Assembly: GCF_900141875.1 (NCBI RefSeq)
Contig: NZ_FQZE01000010.1
Location: 62,001-126,000, forward strand
Direction: 5' to 3'
Source of the DNA: Tangfeifania diversioriginum
GTDB taxonomy: Bacteria > Bacteroidota > Bacteroidia > Bacteroidales > Prolixibacteraceae
Length of the DNA stretch: 64,000 bases
The notes below the pieces were generated by a model. The model was not told where the DNA came from. It did not search any database and saw nothing but the letters and a program-made list of their open reading frames with translations. The stretch's first letter is position 1, and the number at the start of each line of letters is the position of its first letter. This document shows, piece by piece, positions 17,881 through 26,875 of the stretch. Made by a program: the position numbers and the translations under genes.

Positions 17881-19197
17881 AATATGAATCAAGGTTGGGA
17901 AATAAAGAAGTTGGGGGAAGTACTAGCTCTAAAATATGGTAAACCATTACCGAAAAACAAACGGGTTATTGCAGGTAAGTATCCGGTTTATGGTGCAAAT
18001 GGGATAAAAAGTAGAAGTAATGATTTTTATTATGATAAAGAAACGATAGTAGTTGGAAGAAAAGGTTCAGCTGGTGAAATTAATTTAACCGAAAAGAAGT
18101 TTTGGCCACTTGATGTTACATATTTCGCAACCTTTGATAGGGCGAAATTCGACTTGTTCTTTCTTTTTCATTTGTTGAGTTCCCTCGAATTGCCCAAATT
18201 AGCAAAAGGTGTAAAACCTGGTATAAACAGAAATGAAGTTTATGAATTAGAGGTTAGCATCCCACCCCTCTCCGAACAACAACGCATTGTTTCCATTTTA
18301 GACGAGTGCTTTGCCGCCATAGACAAGGCAAAAGCCAATGCTGAACAAAACCTCAAAAACGCCAAAGAACTTTTTGAAAGTTATTTGCAGGAGGTGTTTG
18401 AGAAAAGAAGTCTGAACCATGATTCAAATGATTTGCTTGATTCCCCTGATTCTAAAAATCAAGCCCATCACGGCAATCAGAGAAATCAAGGTTCAGACAA
18501 AGGTGAAGGTTGGGAGGAAAAAATCATTAAAGAAGTATGTGAATTAAAAAGTGGAACAACAATATCCAAAAATCTTGAAAGAACGGAAGGCGATGTGCTT
18601 TATGTGAAAGTTGGAGATATGACATTACCAGAAAATGAAGTTGAGATTAAAATTTCAAGCAGATTTGTGAATAGCAATGAAATTAAGGCAAATCAAATCA
18701 TTCCAAATGGTGCTATAATTTTTCCAAAACGGGGTGGTGCTATTGCTACAAATAAAAAACGCAAAATAATAAAACCAACAATAGTTGATTTGAACACAAT
18801 GGCAATTATTCCAGGAAGTAAAATTGATTCGGATTATTTTTTCCATTGGTTTCAGATTATTGATTTGAATAGCATAAGCAATGGAACTTCAATTCCACAA
18901 ATCAATAATTACAGTTTTGATGAAGTAAAAATCCTATTTCCAAATTCAAAAACAGAACAACAAAACATCGTCCGTCAATTAGATGCCCTGCGAGCCGAAA
19001 CGCAAAAGTTGGAAGCTATTTATCAGCAAAAACTTTTAAATTTGGAAGAGTTGAAAAAGAGCGTGTTGCAAAAGGCGTTTACGGGAGAGTTGGCTAAACG
19101 ACAGGCAGGGTTGAAAACATCGGCAAGCGCAGTGCCCGTGAAGTATGAAATCAATGATAATTTAAGCCAGGCAGCTGAACCAACAAATGAGCGATAA
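17821..19197 (+). CDS. hsdS: Type I restriction-modification specificity subunit S
   Basis: A 458-residue specificity subunit with two target-recognition domains, about residues 22-175 (WEIKKLGEVLALKYGKPLP to the ISIPPLSEQQRIV helix) and 220-405 (ending SKTEQQNIVRQLDAL), each followed by a conserved helix. The domains set the two halves of the DNA target. The linker between them (about residues 198-226) is encoded by palindromic element C. The first 21 codons come from element B; an ATG at 17884 (MNQGWEIKKLG) is the more natural family start and may be the one used. The end overlaps the next gene by 11 bases. Confidence 0.93.
   Translation: MITKEKKSGNQANPTNQGSDNMNQGWEIKKLGEVLALKYGKPLPKNKRVIAGKYPVYGANGIKSRSNDFYYDKETIVVGRKGSAGEINLTEKKFWPLDVTYFATFDRAKFDLFFLFHLLSSLELPKLAKGVKPGINRNEVYELEVSIPPLSEQQRIVSILDECFAAIDKAKANAEQNLKNAKELFESYLQEVFEKRSLNHDSNDLLDSPDSKNQAHHGNQRNQGSDKGEGWEEKIIKEVCELKSGTTISKNLERTEGDVLYVKVGDMTLPENEVEIKISSRFVNSNEIKANQIIPNGAIIFPKRGGAIATNKKRKIIKPTIVDLNTMAIIPGSKIDSDYFFHWFQIIDLNSISNGTSIPQINNYSFDEVKILFPNSKTEQQNIVRQLDALRAETQKLEAIYQQKLLNLEELKKSVLQKAFTGELAKRQAGLKTSASAVPVKYEINDNLSQAAEPTNER
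18410..18498. repeat. Palindromic GATT-unit element C (in-frame inside hsdS)
   Basis: An inverted repeat with outer arms GTCTGAACC (18410-18418) and GGTTCAGAC (18490-18498), four GATT units on the left and AATC units on the right. It is read through in frame and encodes the linker between the two HsdS recognition domains (residues such as NHDSNDLLDSPDS and NQRNQGSD). Confidence 0.8.
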
Positions 19198-19597
19198 AGA
19201 AAAAAATACCGAAGGCTTTATCCCCACTCATGGTGGTTACCGTAATCTGTTCAGCTATCAGAAAGCGGAAATTATTTATGATGGTACGGTATATTTTACG
19301 AATCGCTTTTTTCATAAGTACGACCGCACAATAGGGCAAATGGTGCAAGCCGCACGCAGCGGCAAACAAAATATTGCAGAAGCCAGCATGGCATCCGGCA
19401 CATCGAAAGAAACAGAGATAAAACTTACCAATGTAGCCCGTGCCAGCCTGGAAGAACTGCTCATTGATTATGAAGATTTTCTGAGAACAAAAAAGTTGCT
19501 CCTTTGGGAGAAAAACCATCGTTTGGTTGCCCGTGTGCGCGAATTAAATAAAAGAAGACAAAATGAACGAAGCAGAAACCCGTGCAGAACTAATTGA
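19187..19597 (+). CDS. Four-helix-bundle (S23-like) protein
   Basis: A 136-residue helical protein of the four-helix-bundle family first known from 23S rRNA intervening sequences. It has the core ARSGKQNIAEASMASGTSKETEIKL and LEELLIDYEDFLR. The biochemical role is unknown; members are often inserted between R-M genes in Bacteroidota. It overlaps hsdS by 11 bases and hsdR by 35 bases, so translation is coupled and the gene is embedded in the operon. The last residues (RRQNERSRNPCRTN) are forced by the overlap with hsdR and are probably not functional. Confidence 0.88.
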   Translation: MSDKEKNTEGFIPTHGGYRNLFSYQKAEIIYDGTVYFTNRFFHKYDRTIGQMVQAARSGKQNIAEASMASGTSKETEIKLTNVARASLEELLIDYEDFLRTKKLLLWEKNHRLVARVRELNKRRQNERSRNPCRTN

Positions 19598-21962
19598 CCC
19601 CAGGCTAAAAGCCTGCGGCTGGGGCGTGACAGAAGGCTCAAAAGTGCTTCGTGAATACCGCATTACTGAAGGTAAAATCCAATCGGGTGGCGGTCGTGGA
19701 AGAAAAATTATTGCAGATTATATTTTAGTACACAAAGGCATCAAACTGGCTGTGATAGAAGCCAAAAGTGATGAATTGGAAGTGGGCGAGGGCGTAATGC
19801 AAGCCAAGCAATATGCAGAGAAACTGCAATTGGAAACTACCTACAGTACCAACGGAAAAGCCATTTACCAAATCTGCATGAAAACAGGTGAAGAAGGTTT
19901 GGTAACTGATTTTCCAGGCCCCGAAGAACTTTGGAAAAAGACCTTCCCTTCGACAGGCTCAGGGCAGAGTGCCGAAATGGAGTGGAGAGAAAAATTTGCC
20001 AATGTTCCTTTTGAAGACAAAAGCGGCACCTGGCAATTGCGCTATTATCAGGAAATAGCCGTTAAAAACACGTTGGAAGCGTTGGCTAGTGGCAGTGATC
20101 GCATTTTGCTCACCCTTGCCACAGGAACAGGAAAAACGGCCATTGCTTTTCAAATTGCCTGGAAACTGTTTCAAACCCGCTGGACGGTTCGACAAGCTCA
20201 CCGACCCAACGAGCCTGCAAGACGTCCCAGAATTTTGTTTCTGGCCGACAGAAATATTTTAGCCAATCAGGCTTTCAATTCGTTTTCCGCATTTCCGGAA
20301 GATGCTTTGGTGCGGATAAAGCCAAGCGAGATTAAGAAAAAAGGCAAAGTGCCTACCAACGGCAGTATCTTTTTTACAATCTTTCAAACATTCATGACAG
20401 CCTCACCTTCATCGGGCAGCGAAGCTGTCCGCGGTGTCCCACCTGTCCCACAAGAACAACAATTAAACTTTGGGCAATACCCCCCTGACTACTTTGATTT
20501 TATCATCATTGACGAGTGCCACCGAGGCGGAGCAAATGATGAAAGTAACTGGCGGGGTATTTTGGAGTATTTTAGTCCGGCAGTGCAATTGGGATTAACC
20601 GCCACGCCCAAGCGAGATGACAACGTGGACACCTACAAATACTTTGGCGAGCCTGTTTACATTTATTCGCTGAAAGAAGGCATCAATGACGGTTTCCTGA
20701 CACCATTCAAAGTAAAACGCATCAAAACCACTTTAGACGATTACCGCTACACTTCGGACGATACCATTGTGGAAGGCGAAATTGAAGAAGGCAAATTGTA
20801 TGAAGAAAAAGACTTTAACCGCACGATTGAAATTGTAGAGAGAGAAGCCAAACGGGTAAACATCTTTTTAAATGAAGTCATTCAAAACGAAAAAGCCATC
20901 ATCTTCGGTGCGAATCAGGGACACGCAGCACTGCTTCGGGATTTGGTAAATCAATACGCAAAAAGTAAAGACCCTTTCTATTGCGTTCGGGTTACTGCCA
21001 ATGATGGAGAAGAGGGAGAAAGAATGTTGCGGGAATTTCAGGACAATGAAAAAACATTGCCAACCATTCTAACCACCTCGCAGAAACTTTCAACGGGAGT
21101 TGATGCACGTAACATTCGGAATATCGTTTTGCTTCGTCCTGTAAACTCCATGATTGAGTTTAAACAAATCGTCGGCCGGGGTACGCGATTATTTGACGGC
21201 AAAGAATTTTTTACGATTTACGACTTTGTGGATGCCTACAAACATTTCAGCGATCCCGAATGGGACGGAGAACCTATAGAACCTGAGCCAAGAGAACCAA
21301 AACCATATCCAACACCTGACCCGGGTGAACCTCCGGTTGTTTCAGATCCTGACGAGCCAAAATCCAAAAAGAAAAGAATCAAAGTCAAACTCCGCGACGG
21401 AAAAGAACGAGAAATCAAACACATGATTTCTACTTCGTTTTGGAGTGCAGACGGCAAACCCATTTCAGCCGAAGAATTTTTGAATAATCTGTTTGGTGAG
21501 TTACCCAAGCTCTTCAAAGACGAAGAAGAGTTGCGGAAATTGTGGAGCAATCCACTAACAAGAAAAACATTGTTAGAAAACTTAGATGCAGCAGGTTTCC
21601 CGAAAGACGATTTACTGACTTTGCAGAAGTTGGTGGATATGGAAAAAAGCGACTTGTATGATGTTTTGGAATACGTTTTCAATGGTGACTATATCGCAAT
21701 GACTCGCGAAGCAAGAACCAAAGCAGCCGAAGCGACCATTTTTGCATTGCTGAATGACAAACAAAGAGAATTTATTGCATTCGTATTAAGCAAATACGTT
21801 GAAACAGGTGTGGAAGAGCTTGACCAGGAGAAACTACCCATCTTGCTGACAAACAAGTATCAATCGTTGGAAGATGCAAAAGAAATATTGGGAGACGTGG
21901 CAAACATCAGCAGACTGTTTATCGAATTTCAGGAACATCTGTACAAACAAAAAGTGGCCTAA
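19563..21962 (+). CDS. hsdR: Type I restriction endonuclease subunit R (EcoEI-like)
   Basis: A 799-residue translocase/nuclease. The N-terminal nuclease has D...E-A-K (Glu66, Lys68 in VIEAKSDEL). The helicase has Walker A GTGKT (188-192), DECH (317-320) and a later VGRGTRLFDGKEFF motif. The C-terminal part is the EcoEI-type coupling domain. It cuts unmethylated DNA with HsdM and HsdS. Three short segments look like in-frame insertions: STGSGQSA (about 129-136), TVRQAHRPNEP (about 207-217) and SSGSEAVRGVPPVPQEQ (about 282-298). The first two are encoded by related TTCGACA(G/A)GCTCA repeats. The stop overlaps the convergent M23 gene by 4 bases. Confidence 0.93.
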   Translation: MNEAETRAELIDPRLKACGWGVTEGSKVLREYRITEGKIQSGGGRGRKIIADYILVHKGIKLAVIEAKSDELEVGEGVMQAKQYAEKLQLETTYSTNGKAIYQICMKTGEEGLVTDFPGPEELWKKTFPSTGSGQSAEMEWREKFANVPFEDKSGTWQLRYYQEIAVKNTLEALASGSDRILLTLATGTGKTAIAFQIAWKLFQTRWTVRQAHRPNEPARRPRILFLADRNILANQAFNSFSAFPEDALVRIKPSEIKKKGKVPTNGSIFFTIFQTFMTASPSSGSEAVRGVPPVPQEQQLNFGQYPPDYFDFIIIDECHRGGANDESNWRGILEYFSPAVQLGLTATPKRDDNVDTYKYFGEPVYIYSLKEGINDGFLTPFKVKRIKTTLDDYRYTSDDTIVEGEIEEGKLYEEKDFNRTIEIVEREAKRVNIFLNEVIQNEKAIIFGANQGHAALLRDLVNQYAKSKDPFYCVRVTANDGEEGERMLREFQDNEKTLPTILTTSQKLSTGVDARNIRNIVLLRPVNSMIEFKQIVGRGTRLFDGKEFFTIYDFVDAYKHFSDPEWDGEPIEPEPREPKPYPTPDPGEPPVVSDPDEPKSKKKRIKVKLRDGKEREIKHMISTSFWSADGKPISAEEFLNNLFGELPKLFKDEEELRKLWSNPLTRKTLLENLDAAGFPKDDLLTLQKLVDMEKSDLYDVLEYVFNGDYIAMTREARTKAAEATIFALLNDKQREFIAFVLSKYVETGVEELDQEKLPILLTNKYQSLEDAKEILGDVANISRLFIEFQEHLYKQKVA
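19947..19972 (+). repeat. TTCGACAGGCTCA-type dispersed repeat inside hsdR
   Basis: CCTTCGACAGGCTCAGGGC-type sequence read in frame as PSTGSGQSA between KKTF and the WREKF segment of HsdR. The core recurs at 20187-20203 in the same orientation with one base changed. Confidence 0.6.
20187..20213 (+). repeat. TTCGACAAGCTCA-type dispersed repeat inside hsdR
   Basis: GGTTCGACAAGCTCACCGAC-type sequence read in frame as VRQAHRPNE between FQTRW and RRPRILFLADRN of HsdR, that is on the loop just after the Walker A helix. Twelve of thirteen core bases match the copy at 19949. Confidence 0.58.
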
Positions 21963-22939
21963 TCCAGGCTCTGTCCAATATTCGAAGAAATCGCAATCAT
22001 CCGTTCGTATTCCTGCGGAGTGAGGTCCTTAAAGTAGTAGTAGTGCGGATTTACGGCGCTGCCATTTCGGTGCACTTCGTAGTGCAGGTGTGGTGCGGTG
22101 GAGCCGCCGGTATTGCCCACGTAACCTATAACATCGCCCCTTTTAACTTTCTGGCCAACTCTGACGTTAAATCCATTCATGTGCGCATAAATAGTTTCGT
22201 ATCCATAGCCGTGGTCAATGGTAACCACCAGTCCATATCCCGAACGGCTGCGTTTCGATCCTTTCACTTCGGTAACTTTCCCATCGCCCGTGGCATAAAC
22301 CGGTGTTCCTACCGGAGAAGTAAAATCCATTCCGTAATGAAATTTCCGTACTTTGTAAATGGGATGCATGCGGTAGCCCCAGCCACTGGCGGTCCGTTTT
22401 AAATCTTCGTTGGAAACGGGCATAATGGCCGGGATGCTGGCCAGCATTTTCTCTTTGTTAAGCGCCAGATCGAGCACTTCGTCATACGATTTCGACTGGA
22501 TGTATGCCTCTTTCGCAACAATGTCCAGTTTTTTTGCAGTTTCAATAATCAGCTCCGAATTGTTCAGGTTTTCAAGGTGTGAATATTTATTGCTTCCTCC
22601 AAAACCTGCTTTGCGTACCGACGACGGAATGGGCTCGGCTTCAAAAATAACCCGGTAAATATTGTCGTCGCGTTGCTGCAGTTCGGCCAGCACCTGTTCA
22701 ACTCGTTCAATGTCGCGCGACATCAGTTCGTATTGTGTTAACAGCCGCTGGTTTTCTCTTTTCAGTGTCTTGGAGCGTGGTGTTTCGTAAAAATTCAGGA
22801 AAATTACAACCATAATAATAGCCAGCGCGAGACTGCTGGAGAGATAAGTAAGTATCTTTCCCAGTTTCTCTTTCGTTGAAATCCCCACACGTTCGTAACT
22901 TAGTGTGTTGGGATTAAATTTGTATTTCTTTTTGGCCAT
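21959..22939 (-). CDS. M23 family metallopeptidase
   Basis: A 326-residue envelope protein. An N-terminal cytoplasmic tail is followed by one transmembrane helix (YLSSSLALAIIMVVIFLNFY), a coiled-coil stretch (about 60-100) and a C-terminal LytM/M23 domain. Zinc ligands are visible as H-x3-D (His201, Asp205 in HYGMDF) and HLH (His284, His286). All expected ligands are present, so it should cut peptidoglycan cross-bridges or act in cell-wall remodelling in the periplasm. It is divergent from alaS and convergent with hsdR. Confidence 0.9.
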   Translation of the reverse strand: MAKKKYKFNPNTLSYERVGISTKEKLGKILTYLSSSLALAIIMVVIFLNFYETPRSKTLKRENQRLLTQYELMSRDIERVEQVLAELQQRDDNIYRVIFEAEPIPSSVRKAGFGGSNKYSHLENLNNSELIIETAKKLDIVAKEAYIQSKSYDEVLDLALNKEKMLASIPAIMPVSNEDLKRTASGWGYRMHPIYKVRKFHYGMDFTSPVGTPVYATGDGKVTEVKGSKRSRSGYGLVVTIDHGYGYETIYAHMNGFNVRVGQKVKRGDVIGYVGNTGGSTAPHLHYEVHRNGSAVNPHYYYFKDLTPQEYERMIAISSNIGQSLD

Positions 22940-23116
22940 ATTCTCTCGGCTAATTTTAATTATCCGTAATAAACAAAATTAATTAAAACCTCTAACTTTG
23001 CAAGAATTTTAAAAACCCGTTAATTTTACGGGGCAAAAATAAACAAATAACTTTCAGACAGGCAATTTGTTTACTTTGCTTTAAAGAAAATTAACAAAAT
23101 AACAGGAAAGAAAAGG

Positions 23117-25741
23117 ATGAAACGAACTTCAAAAGAGATACGAAAGGCATTTCTCGATTTTTTTAAAGAAAAAGAGCACCAGATTGTACAATCGGCACCA
23201 ATGGTGGTAAAAGGCGATCCCACGCTGATGTTTACCAACGCCGGGATGAACCAGTTTAAAGACCAGTTTCTGGGCAATGAGCCGGTGAAATGGCCGCGGG
23301 TGGCCGACACCCAGAAATGCCTGCGTGTTTCGGGCAAGCACAACGATTTGGAAGAAGTGGGTCTCGATACCTACCACCACACCATGTTTGAAATGCTGGG
23401 TAACTGGTCGTTTGGCGATTATTTCAAAGAAGAAGCCATCGACTGGTCCTGGGAATTTCTGGTGAAACGCATGGGAATTAACGGTGACCGTTTGTATGCT
23501 ACTGTTTTTGAAGGGAGCAGCGACGACAAGCTTGAACGCGATTCGGAAGCCGCATCTTACTGGGAAAAGCACCTGCCCAAAGATCGCATCCTAAATGGCA
23601 ACAAAAAAGATAATTTCTGGGAGATGGGCGACACCGGTCCGTGCGGTCCCTGTTCTGAAATTCATGTGGATTTGCGCAGCGAAACAGAGATTGCAAAAGT
23701 TCCCGGCCACGAGCTGGTGAATAAAGATCACCCGCTGGTAATTGAAATCTGGAACCTGGTGTTTATCCAGTTTAACCGGAAAGCCGACGGTAGCCTGGTT
23801 GAGCTTCCGAGCAAACACGTGGACACCGGAATGGGATTCGAGCGGCTGTGCATGGTGTTACAGGATGTGACTTCGAATTACGACACCGATATTTTTCAGA
23901 ATATAATTGGCGAGATTGAAAAACTCAGTGGCAAAAAATACGGCGAAGACCAGAAAACCGATATTGCCATGCGCGTGGTTTCTGACCATCTGCGGGCGGT
24001 GGCTTTCGCCATTGCCGACGGTCAATTGCCGTCCAACAACAAAGCGGGTTATGTCATCCGCCGGATTTTGCGGCGCGCCGTGCGTTACGGTTATACTTTC
24101 CTCGGTTTCAAAGAGCCGTTTATCTGCAAGCTAATTGAAACGCTGAAAATTACAATGGGCGAATCGTTTCCTGAGCTGGGCGCCCAGCAGCAACTGATTG
24201 AAAAAGTGATTAAAGAAGAAGAAGAATCGTTCCTGCGTACGCTTTCCACCGGAATAAAATTACTGGACGACATCATCGCAAAATCAAAAAAAGAAAAAGA
24301 GGCACAAATTCCGGGGAAAGATGTGTTTGTGTTGTACGATACATTTGGCTTCCCGGTGGATTTGACCGGCCTGATAGCCCGCGAAAACGAACTGGAAATC
24401 GACACCGAAGGTTTTCAAAAGGAGATGGAAGCGCAGAAAAGCCGCTCGCGGAATGCAGCGCAACTGGAAACCGGCGACTGGATTGAAATACGGAAAATCG
24501 ATCAAACAATATTTTTGGGGTACGATACCACCGAAGCCGACGTGCGGATTGCCCGCTACCGGAAAGTGACGCAGAAGAAAAAATCGTATTACCAATTGGT
24601 GTTCGACCAGACGCCGTTTTACGGCGAATCGGGCGGCCAGGTGGGCGACACCGGCTACATCGAATCGGACGGCGAAAAGGTGACCATTTTCGACACGCAG
24701 AAGGAAAACAACCTGATTGTGCACCTTGCCAAAGCGTTGCCTGCAAATCCCGAAAGTCATTTCCGGGCGGTAGTGAATACCGAAAAACGGTTGGAAACCG
24801 CCAACAACCACACCGCTACCCACCTGTTGCACGCTGCCTTGCGCGAAGTGCTGGGTACGCACGTAGAACAGAAAGGGTCGCTGGTAAATGCCGACCACCT
24901 GCGGTTTGATTTCTCTCATTTTCAGAAAATGACTGAGGAAGAAATCGAGAAGGTGGAAGCCATTGTGAATGAAAAAATCCGCGCCAACACGCCACGGGAA
25001 GAAAACCGCGAAATGCCCATGGAAGATGCCAAAAATATGGGCGCCATGATGCTGTTCGGTGAGAAATACGGCGATGCGGTGCGTGTGATTAAATTTGGCG
25101 ATTCGGTGGAATTGTGTGGCGGAACGCACGTGGCAGCCACCGGGCAAATCGGGTTGTTCAAAATTGTTTCAGAGAGTGCAATTGCTGCCGGGGTGCGCCG
25201 CATTGAGGCCATTACCGGGCGCCGTGCCGAAAAATATGTGAATGACCAGCTGAAAACGCTCGACAGCATCCGCGAAACCGTGAAAGGCTCGAAAGACATT
25301 CTGGGCAGCGTGATGAACCTGCTCCGGGAAAATACAGAGCTTTCGAAAAAGATTGAAGCATTCGGCCGCGATCGTTTGAAGATTTTAAAAGCCAACCTGA
25401 AAAGCAAAGTGCTGCTCGAAAATGGCGTGAACATTATTGCTGAAAAAGTTGATGTGGACAACGCCGGCATGCTGAAAGATTTGGCTTTCCAGTTGAAAGG
25501 CGAGGCAGATAACCTGTTTTTGGTGTTGGGGGCCGAAATTAATGGCAAACCTAACTTAACGGTAATGATTTCGGACGAATTGGTGGAAGAAAAAGAACTG
25601 AACGCCGGGCAGATTGTCCGCGAAGCAGGAAAAGAGATAAAAGGTGGTGGCGGCGGCCAGCCGTTTTACGCCACTGCCGGAGGAAAAGACCCGTCGGGAA
25701 TCCCGGCTGCCATCGAAAAAGCGCTGTCGTTTTTGCAATAA
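23117..25741 (+). CDS. alaS: Alanine--tRNA ligase
   Basis: An 874-residue class II synthetase that charges tRNA-Ala. The N-terminal catalytic domain starts [16 protein letters not shown] and has [15 protein letters not shown]. The editing domain has both zinc motifs, HTATH (565-569) and CGGTH (667-671). The C-terminal DHHA1 domain ends with the [14 protein letters not shown] loop. Full length for the family. The leader contains a small hairpin (CCCGT/ACGGG, 23016-23032) and a TAACTTTG box at 22993-23000 that could be its promoter, although such a box also occurs by chance. A strong terminator follows at 25832. Confidence 0.97.
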   Translation: MKRTSKEIRKAFLDFFKEKEHQIVQSAPMVVKGDPTLMFTNAGMNQFKDQFLGNEPVKWPRVADTQKCLRVSGKHNDLEEVGLDTYHHTMFEMLGNWSFGDYFKEEAIDWSWEFLVKRMGINGDRLYATVFEGSSDDKLERDSEAASYWEKHLPKDRILNGNKKDNFWEMGDTGPCGPCSEIHVDLRSETEIAKVPGHELVNKDHPLVIEIWNLVFIQFNRKADGSLVELPSKHVDTGMGFERLCMVLQDVTSNYDTDIFQNIIGEIEKLSGKKYGEDQKTDIAMRVVSDHLRAVAFAIADGQLPSNNKAGYVIRRILRRAVRYGYTFLGFKEPFICKLIETLKITMGESFPELGAQQQLIEKVIKEEEESFLRTLSTGIKLLDDIIAKSKKEKEAQIPGKDVFVLYDTFGFPVDLTGLIARENELEIDTEGFQKEMEAQKSRSRNAAQLETGDWIEIRKIDQTIFLGYDTTEADVRIARYRKVTQKKKSYYQLVFDQTPFYGESGGQVGDTGYIESDGEKVTIFDTQKENNLIVHLAKALPANPESHFRAVVNTEKRLETANNHTATHLLHAALREVLGTHVEQKGSLVNADHLRFDFSHFQKMTEEEIEKVEAIVNEKIRANTPREENREMPMEDAKNMGAMMLFGEKYGDAVRVIKFGDSVELCGGTHVAATGQIGLFKIVSESAIAAGVRRIEAITGRRAEKYVNDQLKTLDSIRETVKGSKDILGSVMNLLRENTELSKKIEAFGRDRLKILKANLKSKVLLENGVNIIAEKVDVDNAGMLKDLAFQLKGEADNLFLVLGAEINGKPNLTVMISDELVEEKELNAGQIVREAGKEIKGGGGGQPFYATAGGKDPSGIPAAIEKALSFLQ

Positions 25742-25831
25742 TGGGTGATGCGAATTCCGATTCGCATATTAATAAATTGGCGATTTGTCCCGAAGTGATC
25801 GCTACGCGGGAAATCGCCACACCCGGGAAAG

Positions 25832-25870
25832 AACCGTTCCTTCTTAACTTAAAAGAGGGAACGGTTTTTT
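25832..25870 (+). terminator. Rho-independent terminator after alaS
   Basis: Stem AACCGTTCC/GGAACGGTT (9 bp) with a 17-base loop, followed directly by a run of T. A second imperfect hairpin (GCGATTTG...AAATCGC) lies just upstream at about 25780-25818. Confidence 0.82.
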
Positions 25871-25965
25871 GTGATATGAATCATACTCAATTTGTTTGAA
25901 GATTAGTAATTTTAAATAGTCAATCTAAAAAATAACGAACCGGCTTTTGGTTGCAAATCACAACT

Positions 25966-26688
25966 ATGAAACCACACCATTTTTTTAGATTCATCTTCCT
26001 TTCTGTTTGCATTCTGCTAACTGCCTGCGAAAAAGAATTGCAAGACATTGAAGTTGAGGTAAAACTGATTGACGAAAACGATTATCCGCTGGCTGATCAG
26101 TCAGGTGCCAAAATTATTCTTTCCCGCGGAAATGAAGCGTACACGGGGATTACCGATGAAAACGGGAGATACGTTTTTCACAGTTTTCCTTACGGTATTT
26201 TTAATGTTTCACTCGAAAAAGAGGGCTTTATTTCAGACATTAGTCAACCTGAACTTGTTAACCACAAAGGCGATTCTGTGTGGGTGCATCAATTCAGAAT
26301 GGTAGAAGTTCCCCACTTTCAGCTTACTATCGACAGTATTGTTGAGCAGGATTTTGGAGATAAACTGCTGGCTTTCGGGGAACTGTTCAACACCCGGGGA
26401 GAGCCGGCGCACCAGTATGGGGCGAGGGTTTTTTTCAGCAATACACCGGATGTTTCAAAGGACAATTACCTCTATTACCATTTTGGAACTTTATTGAAAC
26501 GACTGATTCACGGCGGAAGATACGAAATGTGGATTACAAGCTGGTTTGGCAGCCTTATCCAGGGAGATTATGACACGTTGTACGTTAAAGTTTATCCATG
26601 TGCATTTTACAATGATTGGTTGACTTTACGGGAGGAAGGTTTGGGAACTCCGTCAGAAGTATTTGAATGGAAAGTGCCTGAACATTGA
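25966..26688 (+). CDS. Carboxypeptidase-regulatory-like domain lipoprotein
   Basis: A 240-residue lipoprotein. The signal peptide ends in the lipobox LLTAC. Residues about 20-105 form a CarboxypepD-regulatory-like beta sandwich (EVKLIDENDYPLADQSGAKI, then YTGITDENGRYVFHSFPYG), and the remainder is a second beta-rich domain of unknown type (HFQLTIDSIVEQDFGDK). Probably surface or periplasmic; role unknown. The ATG at 25966 is preferred over a TTG at 25951 because the signal peptide starts there. Followed by a 190-base gap that holds only one tiny minus-strand frame. Confidence 0.8.
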   Translation: MKPHHFFRFIFLSVCILLTACEKELQDIEVEVKLIDENDYPLADQSGAKIILSRGNEAYTGITDENGRYVFHSFPYGIFNVSLEKEGFISDISQPELVNHKGDSVWVHQFRMVEVPHFQLTIDSIVEQDFGDKLLAFGELFNTRGEPAHQYGARVFFSNTPDVSKDNYLYYHFGTLLKRLIHGGRYEMWITSWFGSLIQGDYDTLYVKVYPCAFYNDWLTLREEGLGTPSEVFEWKVPEH

Positions 26689-26702
26689 TAGTGCGAATAA
26701 TT

Positions 26703-26774
26703 TTAGTTGCATACACCTGCCGACACCCAAAGAAGAACTGCGATAAAAGAATGTATTTTCGCTGAAAGCTTCAT
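26703..26774 (-). CDS. Possible 23-residue signal-peptide-like micro-ORF
   Basis: An ATG at 26774 opens 23 codons ending at TAA 26705-26703. The product has a charged N-terminus (MKLSAKIHS), a hydrophobic core (FIAVLLWVSAG) and ends V-C-N. It is a lipoprotein-type signal sequence that stops one residue after the cysteine. It may be a chance frame, a remnant of a lost lipoprotein, or a true lipopeptide. No homology is claimed. Confidence 0.25.
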   Translation of the reverse strand: MKLSAKIHSFIAVLLWVSAGVCN

Positions 26775-26875
26775 AGTCAAATAATCGTCTGAATAACTGT
26801 CACAATCTACTGCTGACTTCCCGGCGAACAACCCTCTGTGAAATTTGTTTACAAAAGAAAATAAATCTGGGAGTT

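Noticed and set aside
22993-23000. TAACTTTG box upstream of alaS as a promoter
   Set aside because: A six-base match occurs by chance several times per window and no TTTG lies at the right distance; not listed separately.
24284-25147. 287-codon minus-strand frame inside alaS
   Set aside because: Shadow of the alaS codon usage on the opposite strand; alaS is unambiguous.
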